From Hymenopellis radicata (Eukaryota; Basidiomycota; Agaricomycetes; Agaricales; Physalacriaceae): 64,000 nucleotides of DNA. Below, piece after piece: positions 1 to 11,729 of this stretch (positions are counted from its first letter, which is position 1; every line of letters starts with the position of its first letter). A program made the translations under genes and the position numbers. Under the pieces are notes generated by a model. That model had not been told where the DNA came from and searched no databases. It worked only from the letters and a program-made list of their open reading frames with translations. The stretch spans positions 124,001-188,000 of the forward strand of contig JADNRX010000044.1 in NCBI GenBank assembly GCA_015501595.1, written 5' to 3'.

Positions 1-676
1 CAGTAACTTGAAGAGGAAAACCCGTTGACAAACACCGAGCCGATGTCTGTTCTGTACGTTTGAAAGTTGAACTAAGCAGTTCTTTGCTAGTACTAGTACT
101 TACGGAGATGTGTTCAGCATCGCGGCAAGACTTGACGTGAAGGACACGATGTTGATTCCTACGATGAAGTACCTGACTCCAAGGCGGCTCTTGCTCTTCT
201 AGCTGATGTCGATGGACTGGGGGAACCTGACGGTAAGATGATGAATGTTGTGGCTGTGCACCGATCTTACTTCTTGCCTCCGTCCGAGATCCCCGATACT
301 CCAATTTTCTTCCCACCTCTTTCCCTCCTTTGGCACCTTCCCCGGCTGGGCTACCTAGCTCATCGAGGTGTACAAATTGAAAGGAGGACTTGCCTAGTAT
401 AGGCGACGGGCACTCAGCCGCCGGTCACACTTCGATTATTGATTCTGAACGTTGGAACAGTCATCCAGCAATCTTCGTTGACTGTATCCACTAGCATTGA
501 GTACTGCAACCTGAGCTCATATATCAGACGACGATTGGAATGACAAGAGATGCTCCTTCAAGTAAGTACGCCTCTCCTAAAAGTTTCTTAACTGCCTGGT
601 CCGATGAGAAACCGCGACGAAAGCGTGAAGACTACTGTCCACATTCCAACAAATTACATTAAAATAAATGAACGGG
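1..676. other. left-edge region without a recognised gene
   Basis: No recognisable gene. One open frame on the + strand runs from 136 to a TAG at 400-402 without a convincing start. Its translation is not repetitive but resembles nothing I know, so it could be the last exon of a gene outside the window or chance. The rest is AT-balanced sequence lying 3' of the arrestin-like gene. Confidence 0.3.
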
Positions 677-2114
677 TCAGATGTCGTGAGGATGCGTCGT
701 AGTGTCGTCAGTCCACGTATCAGTAACCAGCTTGACCGGATGTGCATGTTGCAGCTGCAGCAACAATGCATTACGAACATTCGGCGGTGTCAAGGCGAAC
801 AAAATAAAGTCCTTCAAACAACCCGTGTCAGGATCCAAAGCACCGAAACGAGACACCGGGATCACCTGTACTGCGACGTTTCCAATGTTGAATCCCGCCG
901 TGCGGACCTCGGGGTTGCACCGCACCTCTCCTTCCCAATCAGCGGAGACGAGGAGATCTGCATGGCATGTTGGTGCGTGGGGCGGTGTCGCCCACACTTT
1001 TCCTTCCCCGAGACTTCTGTTCCGCCAGTACTTCCTCCCGTCTACAACCAGCAATGTCTTTCGCACCAGACATACGCGAATAAACAGCTTCTGCGTCGGC
1101 TGTTCATCCTCCGATGATGGCGTCGGAAAGACGTGCGAAAGCGACTCAAGAGGGCCAGTGAGTTGAATGTGGAATGGTATTACATCCTCGAGGCCGAATG
1201 TTTGCACAGAGGGTATCAGAAACTAGACCATATCAGTCATCCAAGGAGTCATAATCAAGAGAGGGTATACCGTACATGACAGTTTATCGGCGTCAAGCAG
1301 GCGGACGGCTTAAAGTGCATCGCATCCATGATTTGGTGCCACTCTTCAGGGACATACTTCAGCATCGAGAATATCGTGTCGAATCGTACAATAGGTCGAT
1401 TCGGACGCGACCGAGGCCTGTAATTTATACGAAGGGTGTACCTATGGCGGGGAAAAACGGTTAGCGACTCATTCACACGCGTCGTGAGACAGAAAACCCA
1501 CGTCTGTGAAGGCTTCCACAATCCGTAACGCGCTCGAGTCCGCGAAATCGTGACAGAAATCGTGTAGGTGCAGGTCACCCACAGCGAAGGCACGCCGTAG
1601 AACATCGCTTCGTACGAGGGAGGCAGCTTCTTGGCCTCACCGGCGTCTTGGAACGTGAGAGGGAACCGGATGGACAATGGGAGCACGCTGGGACACCGCG
1701 AGACAATGTTATCATCCTTCTTCCACAGTGTGTACTTCTCACTGACGAGCGTCCAACTGTTCGAACCTACATCGGATATCGAGAAATTCAACCGTCCCTC
1801 GAGCTAGCATGACTCGTGAGCACAAGAGCAGCAAGGGTGAGGCAAGAGGGTACCTTGACAGTCACGCATGAGATGTCATCTTTCAAGAGCCCCAACTCGC
1901 CGTGTATTATGGAGTGGCGCCCATAACACGGGATCTCTGCCTTCTCGTCCTGGTCTTTCAGAATGAGCGTCGCTTGTTTCCACCTTTGCGTGAAGTTGCC
2001 ATCAAAGACGGCGTGGGCAAGTGGGTATCGTGGGGTATAGTCCAACGTCGCTTCCTCCTCCGAAGGAGAAGGCGTGTATTCAGGCGCTGAGGACGAGCTA
2101 TAGGAGGGTAACAT
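677..2114 (-). CDS. arrestin-like domain protein
   Basis: Predicted exons on the minus strand are 2114-1854, 1803-1276 and 1222-677, joined in phase 0 by introns of 50 and 53 nt, giving 444 residues. The start is the first ATG in frame, opening MLPSYSSSSAPEYTPS, a Ser/Pro-rich leader typical of basidiomycete arrestin-like proteins. The first exon junction gives a beta-strand segment KLEGRLNFSISD. Exon 2 holds LPLSIRFPLTF and LPPSYEAMFYGVPSLWVTCTY, the usual pattern of the N-terminal arrestin fold of these fungal proteins. Family members are cytosolic adaptors that link membrane cargo to ubiquitin ligases; a substrate cannot be read from the sequence. I see no PPxY motif beyond LPPSYE. The protein family is fairly certain, the cellular role is not. 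Confidence 0.75.
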
Positions 2115-2660
2115 GGTGTGAGGAGTTAGAGAGCATTGTCCAAACGAACAGATGACTCGAAGAACGCAGAAATACCGGCACGAGCCTGAACAGAGATAAG
2201 GGACTATTCTGATTTGTGACACTTTGGTGTCACAGTGTGGGGTTGACCGCTGAACTGGCCGTAATTAGATGAAAAAATGTCGAGAAGATGAGGCTACTTG
2301 CCGAGCTTGGCCACGGAATCTTCACGGAAGTTTTGAGCACACGAAGCTATTATTATAGCGGCTAATCATAATAGTCTCCAAGTTGAACAGGACAATGCGG
2401 CTGTTAACAACGTATGAGATTGAATAACATCTGCAAGTTGATGCGCCAAGAAGAACTGACCACGAACAACGATTCCTCATTGATTCCTCACATGGCCTAG
2501 TTCACTCGTGGAGATGAGAGCATAATGCATTGTAACATATCGATCAATAAGAAAGAGTTTTCATACAGTATCATGGAGGGAATGCTTCCTACGGACCCGT
2601 ACAACACAAGTACATTCTCATTCCGGTATGGATGGGTAAGAACAAGGGAAACAGGAAAGA
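2115..2660. other. intergenic, arrestin-like promoter / RPS8 3' side
   Basis: About 550 bp between two minus-strand genes. It should contain the promoter of the arrestin-like gene and the 3' end of RPS8. I see no gene, TATA element or repeat. Confidence 0.4.
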
Positions 2661-3502
2661 TTACGTCGCGTGTGCGTGCTTCTGCTTGCCGGTCCTGATC
2701 TTCCTGATGTAGAACTAGGAAACGATGAGAATATGGCGGTAGGTGACAAGGGTCAAGACATACCTCAAGTTCCCGTCCCTCCAAAATGTAACCATCAGCG
2801 CGTCCAGACTGACCTGGTCGGCTAGAGACGGCAGCGTACAGACGACCAGCGGCAAATTGTGATTCGAGCAGGGTGTCAATCTTGGCCTCTGTAAAAAGGT
2901 TAGCGGCGATTATCAGCGAACAATGAATTGATTCGTACCCTTTTTCCGCTCATCCAACACACGCTGGTGGTGGTTGGAGATCTTTTTGGGCTCGGCAGAC
3001 TCTGCGGCAGCAGCAGAAGGCTTGCCCTTCTTGGTCACCGGCTGGGCGTAGTGTGCCTCGTACCACTGACGGAAAGGCGTAGCATCGATCTGGATAATGG
3101 CGCTCTTGACGAGTGTGTTCGTTCGTACAAGTTCGTTGTTGGAAGCATTGTACACCTGGATAGAAAAGATGAAGGAGAATATGGATCCAAAGAAATTTGT
3201 ACGCACAACACCGATAATCCTGGTCTTCTTGGTGACCTGCTCCGATCCCCAAGCAAAGTTTCCACTGTCAAGACGGAGGGCCCTGTACTTGAGATTTCCT
3301 CCACGGACACGCACAGTGTGAATGCGTTTGGCGCCGAGTTTGGTGCTGGCGGGCTGGCGACCGAGCTCGAACTTTCTCTTTTTGCGGTAGTGGGCGCGCT
3401 GCGCACCCGAAGCGGAGCGCTTATGTCTTGAGGTGCGGGAGATACCTAGCAGGACGATAAGTACGAGGACGACGAGAACAATGGCAGCGACGACGAACCC
3501 AT
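2661..3502 (-). CDS. RPS8: 40S ribosomal protein S8 (eS8)
   Basis: Structural protein of the small ribosomal subunit. Five exons on the minus strand: 3502-3499 (only ATGG), 3445-3207, 3155-2939, 2888-2764 and 2714-2661, all in phase, for 212 residues, the normal family length. The protein opens [15 protein letters not shown], contains [15 protein letters not shown] and [18 protein letters not shown], and ends with the conserved [19 protein letters not shown] followed by a short basic tail. The 4-nt coding first exon (start codon plus one base) is typical of fungal ribosomal protein genes, whose early introns often matter for expression. Introns of 49-53 nt carry GT..AG ends. Confidence 0.95.
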
Positions 3503-4243
3503 GTCTTGACGTCGGGAGGATGGCGATTGGGGTGTCCGTTTTCTGTAAAGTTTCGGCAACCGGTATCTGCCGGTGGTCCTGTATAGCTGCTTAGTCACTT
3601 TGTGGCGTGAGAACCTGGCCGGGATGTACCGGATTTCAAGTTGAAGTACCAAGCGCACAACACTGACAGATAAATGTGGACAAGTTTATATCCTGTTTTC
3701 ACATACAAATATTCAGATACGTAGGTGCGTGGAAGTGAACAACACGCTGGACTCGTTGACCACATTCGTTTTATCATCGAATCATACATTAATTTCTTTC
3801 ACGTTGTCCTCAGTATTCGCTTCGTTCGTACGTCCCAATGAAGCCTAAGGTAGGTAGGTGCCGGTCATTCTCGCAGCAGCCAACAAGGGTGAGCTGTGCA
3901 GATGTTAGTCAAAGATACGTCCTACATCAGACTGATTTGTGTGCTCGTTGAGAAAATGAAAGCAGATGGAGCGTAGTGGGGCTCTCAGATTCTTCCCATG
4001 ACCAGAAACCCTGTTGAGAGCCAATCTGGCATTGTATAACGTATCGAATGGTAGCTTGGACAGAAGAGTCCTGAGAAAGATGATGGAGGCTGTTTGTCAG
4101 GTGCCGAAGTGCCGGACAGGTCACGTGGTAGCTCCTTGTAGCATTTTAGTCTCTTACTGCTTCCAGTAGCTTGCGCTACGATTACCCCCTCTTCCTCCAG
4201 CTCATCCTGCCTCAGTCCTCTGTCCACCTTCAATGCCCCGGTG
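3503..4243. other. divergent promoter region, RPS8 / CK2 alpha
   Basis: About 740 bp between the divergently transcribed RPS8 (-) and CK2 alpha (+) genes. It probably holds both promoters. Short open frames here look random. No repeat or RNA gene seen. Confidence 0.4.
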
Positions 4244-5617
4244 ATGTCGATGTCTCGTGTATACGCCAATGTTAATGCCAGTCTCGGTAAAGGCTGGTAT
4301 GATTACGGTTCGCATATCTAGCTTATCGTACGGAACCCCGTTCACACAGCGAGCAGACAACTCCAAGATCGAATGGAGCCAACCGGATCGCTATGAGGTT
4401 GTGAGGAGGCTAGGCGGAGGCAAATACTCAGAGGTCCGCCTCCCAATTCAGCCCTCGCAACGCCAACTGACGCGCCACAGGTCTTCGAAGGCGTCGACAC
4501 CCTCAACAACGACCAGTGCGTCATCAAGGTCCTCAAGCCGGTCGCAAAAACAAAGGTCAAGCGCGAAGTAAAGGTTTTGCGCAACCTCTCCGGCGGCCCA
4601 AACGTCGTTGGCCTGCTCGACGTCGTCCGAGATCGTGAGTGGCCCCCTCCATATTTTGGCCCGAGCCCTCAACTCTGCTAGCGTCCGGCAAATACCACAG
4701 CCTCATTATGGAATATGTCGAGAACGTGGAGTGGAAATCATTCTCCGCTCGTATGCTAGAGGCGGACGTCAAATACTACATGTTTCAAATGCTCAAGGTC
4801 AGCCCCTTCGGCTTTCTCTGCACGCCGCACCGCCAACACTCCTTCGCAGGCCCTCGACTTTGTGCATTCGCATGGCATCATGCATCGCGATGTCAAGCCA
4901 GGCAATGTCATGATCGATCATTCACAGCGCAAGGTAGGCCTTCCCTCAATCGCTTCCAGTGGTGCTCATCCACGCGCTACAGCTGCGTCTTATCGACTGG
5001 GGCTTGGCGGAATTCTATCACCCAGGCACAGATTATCATATACGCGTTGGCTCGCGGTACTACAAGTCGCCAGAACTGCTCGTTGGCTATCGGAAGTACG
5101 ATTATAGCCTCGATCTATGGAGCTTGGGCTGCATGTTTGCGTCAATGATCTTTAGACGAGAACATTTCTTCAGAGGTTCTGACAACAACGATCAGCTGTT
5201 AAAGATCATGAAGGCTTTAGGAACTGAAAAGTTTGATCATTACCTGCACAAGTATGACATCCACTTTGAAACGGATACGAATGCATTGCTGTTAAGGTGG
5301 GTCAAGTGGGTGCACAATCCCGTATCGTCCTTATCAACTCTTATCCTTAGTTATCCGAAACGTCAATGGACAGACTACGGAACTACCGAGCTGGTCACAG
5401 GCGAGGCATTGGATCTGCTCGACAAACTGTTGCGGTATGACCATGCGGAAAGGTTGACGGCGCACGAGGCGCAGGCGCACGTTTACTTTAGTGAGTCTCA
5501 TTTTTGTGCTCAGCATGAATGAAAGACCCTGATGGCACTGTTGAAGACTCTGTTCGACTGGAGGCTCTCTCTACGAAAGGGGAGCATGTCAGCGACTCGG
5601 GCTTTTGCTCGACATAG
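4244..5617 (+). CDS. CKA1: casein kinase 2 catalytic subunit alpha
   Basis: Acidophilic Ser/Thr kinase that acts in nucleus and cytosol as a tetramer with CK2 beta. Predicted exons: 4244-4307, 4357-4433, 4481-4634, 4682-4797, 4850-4933, 4983-5296, 5351-5490 and 5547-5617, giving 339 residues, close to the usual 330-340. Motifs in order: MSRVYANVN start, Gly loop [15 protein letters not shown] (with the CK2-typical GKYSEV), VIKVLKPV with the ATP lysine, catalytic loop [15 protein letters not shown] instead of DFG (diagnostic for CK2), and RYYKSPELL. The final intron is the least certain. A 56-nt intron (5491-5546) gives a conserved-looking end YFNSVRLEAL; reading through instead stops at 5522. 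Two in-frame ATGs (4244, 4250) could start translation. Confidence 0.93.
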
Positions 5618-5834
5618 AGGATAATGCTTCTATATATTCTTTCATTGCTTTTTATTTATGGGGACCGTGGCGCAACGTTAACGATGTGCATTACTATACA
5701 CTATCACTATGCATGTACTATTGTTATGTACTGACACATTCCACCGGTGAGGTGCACATGAGCCGAACACATTGCTGGGATACACAGCTATATTACCAGG
5801 CGCTGATTTGGTGAGTCTGTCCAACCGTTCTCGA

Positions 5835-6421
5835 ATGACTGCCAAACGCGACGCAAACGCTCACAACTCTTGGCGCCAAATGGTGGACGCATTTACTTGG
5901 GTAGAGCAGCAGCGACGGATGAACAAATCGGGATGGGCGACGGCGCAATGGGTGCTCGAACAGCAGATGCGGGCGATTTATGGGTCAGAGTCGGATGATC
6001 GAAGGCGAGAGGCTACGGAGAAACGTCGCGCTGATCATCATCGGAGGCGCGTCAAGGAGGAGGCAGCCATGTCGAAAGAGGAGAAAAAGAGGAAACGGAG
6101 CAGAGAAACGATTACTTGGAGGAATATCAGGGGCGATGGGACACCCTCCAGCACTCGACGCAGCCTCTTGCGTTCAGGGATATACCATGGCCGCAATCGT
6201 GCCAGCCATCGCGCCCACAGCATGTGTCTGCAGAGGCGATTGCCGCGTTTTTGTGCACAGATCCGGACACGACGCAGCGGCGCAAGCGGGCGTTGCTTGT
6301 GTGGCACCCTGATCGGTTCAGACGCGTGATGTGCAGAGTTGTTGAGAAGGACCGGGAGAAGGTGGACGAGGCTGTTGGCACTGTGGCAAGGGCTTTGACT
6401 GCGAAGGAGTGTCGGATTTGA
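5835..6421 (+). CDS. WHPDRF-motif small basic protein, frame broken
   Basis: The N-terminal part reads from ATG 5835 (MTAKRDANAHNSWRQMVDAF) through a very basic KEEKKRKR stretch. The C-terminal part lies in another frame and ends with LLVWHPDRFRRVMCRVVEKD and a TGA at 6419-6421. The ending resembles NF-kappa-B-inhibitor-like 1 (NFKBIL1) relatives and J-domain-like small proteins of basidiomycetes, in which a Glu/Arg-rich coiled coil is followed by a WHPDxF motif. The frame changes by one missing base somewhere between 6035 and 6125; a run of five A at 6084-6088 is a likely spot. No intron with usable borders explains it. Either the base is a sequencing deletion or the gene is broken. Function unknown. 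Confidence 0.55.
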
Positions 6422-6486
6422 GGTGGAAGCAGGTCTTCGTCCAGATACATTTAATATGACATACTTACTGTAGATTCTATGATATA

Positions 6487-7009
6487 CTAGTCCTCGAGGG
6501 GTGTAATACTACTACTACTACTTTGATCGACGCTCCCGGTGATGTCATTCTTGACGAGTGTGGCGCACTGACGAGTACTTAAAGGGCTCAGATCGCGATC
6601 CAAGGCGTTCTTCAACTCCGTCGTCTGTTCTTCCACCTTCGTGCGTAGGAAATAAGATGCCCATGTCCCAAGAAACCGCTGCACGCTCTTCTGAGCCCAG
6701 AAACGAGGCCATCGTTGACCCAGCAACTATCGCAAGGTGTCACTCTTCCCTCCGAGGTCGTTCAACCCACTCGCTCAACGACTCAACCCCAACAAGGTCC
6801 CTATTATTTGACACGACTGTATACATTGTGTTGACCGCTTGTAGGCGCCACACAACCAGGCAGTGGAAGCACTGTTCACGATTCGGGTGACGCCCATGTT
6901 CGCAGGCGAACTGGGTCCTTCCGTCGAGGTCCCCGCCGACTCGCGTAAAGCGCCGTTCAAAGAGCGCGTCGTCGGCGCTGCTCTGGTACGCCGTCACCTT
7001 TGAAGCCAT
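6487..7009 (-). CDS. unrecognised small protein with His/Cys cluster
   Basis: Not recognised. A minus-strand ATG at 7009 opens MASKVTAYQSSADDALFERR and continues to FACEHGRHPNREQCFHCL, where an intron (GT at about 6856) must follow because the frame soon stops. A second coding-looking segment begins after an AG near 6692, contains RFLGTWASYFLRTKVEEQ and a Ser-rich tail, and ends at TAG 6489-6487. The C/H spacing (C-x-H-x2-H-x5-C-x2-H-C) could bind a metal, but that is only a suggestion. How the two segments are joined, and whether a further small exon lies between them, is uncertain. Confidence 0.4.
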
Positions 7010-7480
7010 GCTCGCCGTCTAACACATTGAATAGAAAACCCGCGGAACTGTAAGCGCCCTCGATTCTGCTACTTTACGTTTCTCACCACCGCCCACAGTT
7101 GCTGGGAAAACCAGAACTGAAGGAGACGGGCCAGAAGGTGTTTGACGGCGAACTGGATCTCCACGAGGCTCGTGAAGCTGTTCATCAGAAGTGAATGAAG
7201 GAGGAGGTTACGCGCTTTTTGGTTGCATTCTTTGACGTGCACGATGCCAGATACCGTGCAACAAGTGTACAATTCCACCTTGACATTACCTGAGATTTTG
7301 TACTTCTATTACGCTCGTATTCTCAAGTCAATTAGAATGACATTGAAGCTGGCGTCGATACTTGAAAAATGTACGGTTGGACTGCTAGCTAAAAGCCCGT
7401 GGCTGTAAGTTGCGCGTAAAGAAAACTCAAAAGAGAAGTTTATGGTCACATGTCGACGATCATCTTGTTTTCCTTCCACC
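7010..7480. other. divergent promoter region, unknown gene / RAD10
   Basis: About 470 bp between a minus-strand gene and the plus-strand RAD10 gene. Several short open frames exist on both strands, none resembling a protein I know. Presumed to hold two promoters. Confidence 0.35.
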
Positions 7481-8692
7481 ATGGCGCAACCACCCGCGGC
7501 ACCACCAGTCGTCCTACCCAGTTCTATCGGCAACAACATCATAATGAACCCTTTACAGGTGAAAGGCTTGTTCGTTGAGGACAATGACGCGTCCTTACGC
7601 TCGTCAGCGCGGCAATCCCATACTCGAATCTATCCGCAATGTGGGGAAGGAATACGGCGATATCATTGCGGACTATCAAGTTGGACGAACCACTGGAGTA
7701 CTGTTCTTGAGGTGAAAGCATCGGTTTTCGCCTTCTTCCTCGGCAGAGGCTCAGACACCCTCCAGCTTGAAATATCATAGACTTCATCCAGAGTATATTG
7801 CGACCCGCATAGAGAAACTCGGGATATCATATAACTTAAGAATTCTCTTGATTCTTTGCGACATCGTACGTTCCTTTATCTTCTTCCTCTGTGCGCTCTG
7901 ACATGGACTGGCAGAGCGAGCATCGCGATGCCATTCGAGAACTGACCAAGGCAAGTCGCATCCTCCGCCCATGACTGCCGTCGAACTGAACATACCAGCA
8001 GCTATGTCTCATAAACAACATCACCATCCTCGTAGCCTTCTCGTACGTGTACCCCCACGGTCAAAAAATCATTCTCAATAGCCCTTCAGGTCCGATGAAG
8101 CTGGTCATTACCTCGCCACTCTGAAGCAGTTCGAACACAAACCACCAGACCTCATCAAAGAGCGCGTGGACAAGGACTACACATCCATGTTGCGCACCTC
8201 ACTCACAAGCATCAGCAGAGTCAACAAAACCGATGTCGAGACGCTCCGCACATCATTTGGTGTAAGTGTCGCCACCCACACACCCATCTCACATAGCCTA
8301 ATGGGTTTCTAGAGCTTCGCCAATATATCAAAGGCCGACTCAACGCGCCTCCAAAACCTCCCAGGCTTCGGCCAAGTCAAAGTCAAGAACATCAGGAACG
8401 CCTTTGAAAAACCGTTCCGGAATAACGCCACAAACTCCCTAGCTACCTCATCGCGAACGAGGCAAATACCCAGAAGGCGTCTGACAGTGAAAGTGATCCG
8501 CGTACATCCACTGGCAAGGGTAAAGAAAAGGCGATGGGACCGCCACCGCCACCTCGCCCTCGACCCCCACGCAGTCCGAGTCCTGTCTGGGACATCGAAC
8601 TCGATTTGACGCCGCTACATAGTCCGGCAGCAGCCCGAAAGCAAAGTGAACAAGATAACCCGAATTGGGTTGTTGATTTAGATACAATATAG
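7481..8692 (+). CDS. RAD10: DNA repair nuclease subunit ERCC1/Rad10
   Basis: Non-catalytic partner of XPF/Rad1 in the structure-specific nuclease that cuts 5' of lesions in nucleotide excision repair and trims recombination intermediates. Exons: 7481-7558, 7608-7711, 7766-7865, 7915-7950, 8002-8042, 8090-8261 and 8313-8692. Motifs: RGNPILESIRNV and DYQVGRTTGVLFLSLKYH (central ERCC1 domain), LKQFEHKPPDLI, VNKTDVETLRTSFG, then the helix-hairpin-helix hairpin NLPGFGQVKVKNIRNAFEKP. The intron after exon 4 starts with GC (GCAAGT) instead of GT. The frame changes by one missing base between 8426 and 8447. The second frame then encodes a Pro-rich tail with SPVWDIELDL and a TAG at 8690-8692. Without that base the protein would end near 8610 with an unrelated tail. 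Confidence 0.88.
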
Positions 8693-8796
8693 CTATCGTA
8701 AGTCGAGGAAGTAATGTACATTAGCGATCCCAACTCGAGTTGTAACTTGAAAGTAAGTGCGAAGCGCGGGTATAGAACGTGGGATGAAAAAGGCAG

Positions 8797-11729
8797 CTAA
8801 TTAGTTGGTCGGAAAAATTGCGGAAGATTCTTTTGTCCAGGTCGGTTGTTGCTGGAACGCAGGGCGGACTGGTGCTGGTAGCGGATGCGCATGGTCAGAG
8901 ACATCAAGGCAGCCTTTGTGCGCGACCGATCAAGATGGGCAGCCCGCGTATCAACTAGGCAGGATTAGACAATGCGTCACCAAGAATAAAGATTGCACTC
9001 ACTAATTCTCGCGTGCAAGCGCTCAAGAGTAGCTTTCAACTCTTCTAATGGTGTATCTGGCCTGTCGCCGGATTTTCGAGGGCTGGTCGTCGTCTCCCTA
9101 GGTCCCATTCCCAGTCGTTGCTCATCACGAACACAACCATCGATGTCGGTTAGAGCAATAGCGGCGATCTGAACGCAGAAACCCATGGCTACATAGTTTG
9201 TTTCGTCGTGAATTTTGAACACGGTGGACGTCTTATGTGTTGACGAGAAGACAGCAGAGAGCTCCAGCAGCGATGCTAAGCGATCATAGTTCTCCTACAA
9301 GAGCCTTTTCAGTATGTACACCACGACGACAGTCGAAAGGATTTACCGGGACAACATCATGGTCGCTAAGGAGACTATGAGCAGTTATGCGAGCGACGAG
9401 TTGCGTTTGCGCAGATCCGGAAGCAAACAGTGACAGCAGGTGAGCTTGATTGACGGGCTGTAAAGTTCGCAGATACGTGAGGAGTTTGTTGCAAATCGTG
9501 CGTTGCTATTTCAACATTAGTCTTCGAACCTGAAAAGCGATCAAGTGACTTACGACTGGAGATGGTTCTGGTGGTATGCAGCGACACAATGCGTCAATTG
9601 CTCCTATGATGACCCGAGTTTGTTCGCTTGAGCTTGTCGGATCCAGCCCTAGAAGGGAAAGGATCATCAGAGGATCTGCTATGTCCTCCGGAGAGGTACG
9701 TCTGTTCCTAGCGCAGTGTGAGTGTCGGATGGGAGACAGGAAAATGGTATTGTACCTAGCGCTGGACGTGGCAAGGTCAACGAGGAAACGAACGACCTCA
9801 CTCCGACGCTCAGAGGGACCCAAAATGTCAGACGAGCCGTCCCACCCAAAAAATTGCATCACGTTCTGGAGTGCGCCGAGCTGATACAACGTGGAAACCA
9901 TTGCTTTCACGGGCAGACCGGGGATGCCTGCATTTGGCGCGCTCCACAGGTTGGTCAGGGCACAATATGCAGCTCTGGCAAGACGGTCATGCGCAGGCGA
10001 GAGAGCTGTAAACGGATAAGGCGAACGGACTAATAGAAAGCGAGAGAACACACCTAACGAACAGATATAACCGATGGTTGCAACATCATGTTGCAGTTCA
10101 TCATCATAGAGCATACCGCAATTCAACAGTATCGAGGCACTTTCTGTATCTGGAATCCATATAAGCGATGAGAATTGTATAGCATAAGAATCAAACCTTG
10201 ACGTGCAATAGCCTCTGAAAAAGCTTTGAACATGGGGTGTTCCACTGAGAAATCCGGCGCAGTCAAATCGGAGTCCATGAAAAGGTCGCCAGAATCATCT
10301 TCCCATAATGCGACTCCGAATGTCTGTTCCTGCCTTTGTGCAACTTCTTCTGTCCTCCTGTCACTCTCTATAATGTTCGCTACGGCCTTGCCGCGCTTCT
10401 TTCCCAAAAGAAGCTCCCCATCCGCGCTGTTGACTCCTTCGTCTCCCGGCGGAGCGCGTAAACCGAACGGATCAACCCCAATTCGTGACGTGGGCTGATC
10501 ATCATCGCCGTCGTAATCCATTTCATCCAACATGTGTTTCCTAGCGAGAGCAATGTCTGCTTGGTTACGCGCCTCTTCACCGATGTGCTTTTGGTCGGCA
10601 CGACGCTTCTCGCGCAATAGTCCATCAATGGGATTGACAGCCTTTTTGACAGGAGGAGCGCGGCCTTTGGTAAGAATCACGGGGCCACGCGCTGGGGCCT
10701 TGCGCGTCCTACCTTGCGACTCTGGTGAGGTGTGATTGCGAAGAGGATATCGACCCGCGGGTGTTTCTATCGCTTTGCTAGAGTAAACTTTAGTATAATT
10801 GCAGGGTGAAATGAAGAGAATGCTTACGCTTTGCCTTTTGCCTTGCTGATTGGGTGCACGGGGAGAGCTTCTGCGTCGTCGTCGCTGCTGCTTTCAAACA
10901 AATCATCGTTGAATACGGGAGGCGGCGTCGATTCGGGACTCGACATGGCCTTGGCCTTGATAGCAGCGCGTCTTTTGATGTCGGCTACGAGATCCCTGGT
11001 TCTGATCGTGCGCGGTGAATCAAAGGGAGCTGCCGAAGTCGATTCTGTGGAGACATTGGGTGGAGGCGTCGGCTGTTGGACGACAGATGGACTGCCTGGA
11101 CGCGCAGAAAATGGGATATCGGTAGCCTTTGCTGACAATGGCTGCTCCTGTTCTTCACCTTCGCTATCTGGAACTTCGTCGATGGGAGAAGAAAAGCGGA
11201 GACGCTTTCTCGCGCCATTCTGCGGAGTAGAGCAGACCGGCGCGTGTCTTGCATCAGGCGTGGCTGGACAGGATTTTGGAACGTATATGGTGGCACTCTG
11301 AGCGGGAACATCGTCTGAGCCGTCCAAGTCGAATTTGGCCTTGCGTTTCGAGGAAGGTTTGGTGGGCGACAGGATCTGAGCGGCTGGTGCGGTGGCTCTT
11401 ATTTGCATGCCTGGGCTTGAGACGGGTGATGACAAGTCGGATTCAGAAGGAGACTCTACGTCTGGGTCTGCGACGGTCTTGGCGCGACTAGGACCAGCAC
11501 TGGAAGCGGTCTCAGAAATGACTGCACGACTCGGTTTGGCTGCAGGGCTGGGTGACGGCACTGACTGCTTTGAGAACGCAGCTGCCTTGACTGCCCCCTT
11601 GGCTGCGCTACCTGGCTTGGCCGGCGACTGTTTGGCGGGCGACGACGAGACACCGGCGGATTTACGCGGGAAGAAATCGTATAGCGAAGCGCTTGCCCTT
11701 TTGTCTTGTTTCTTCGACGTTTTGGCCAT
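8797..11729 (-). CDS. CANIN-like (Nse6/SLF2-type) protein with PIP boxes
   Basis: Eight exons on the minus strand: 11729-10828, 10777-10197, 10149-10054, 10005-9756, 9707-9554, 9457-9347, 9294-9003 and 8954-8797, together 847 residues in one frame. The first ~330 residues are disordered, rich in Ser/Pro/Lys, with acidic patches such as ESSSDDDAEALP. The C-terminal half is helical and resembles the CANIN (Smc6/Nse5-interacting) domain of S. pombe Nse6 and vertebrate SLF2, which load the Smc5-Smc6 complex at damaged DNA. The very C-terminus reads QKNLPQFFRPTN, a canonical PCNA-binding QxxLxxFF box. SASLYDFFPRK near residue 20 is a degenerate one. The intron 10053-10006 is 48 nt and could be retained without breaking the frame. 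The domain assignment is by pattern only and moderately sure. Confidence 0.6.

Noticed and set aside
5491..5513. 23-nt intron at the 3' end of CK2 alpha
   Set aside because: Too short for spliceosomal removal; a 56-nt intron ending at 5546 gives the better C-terminus.
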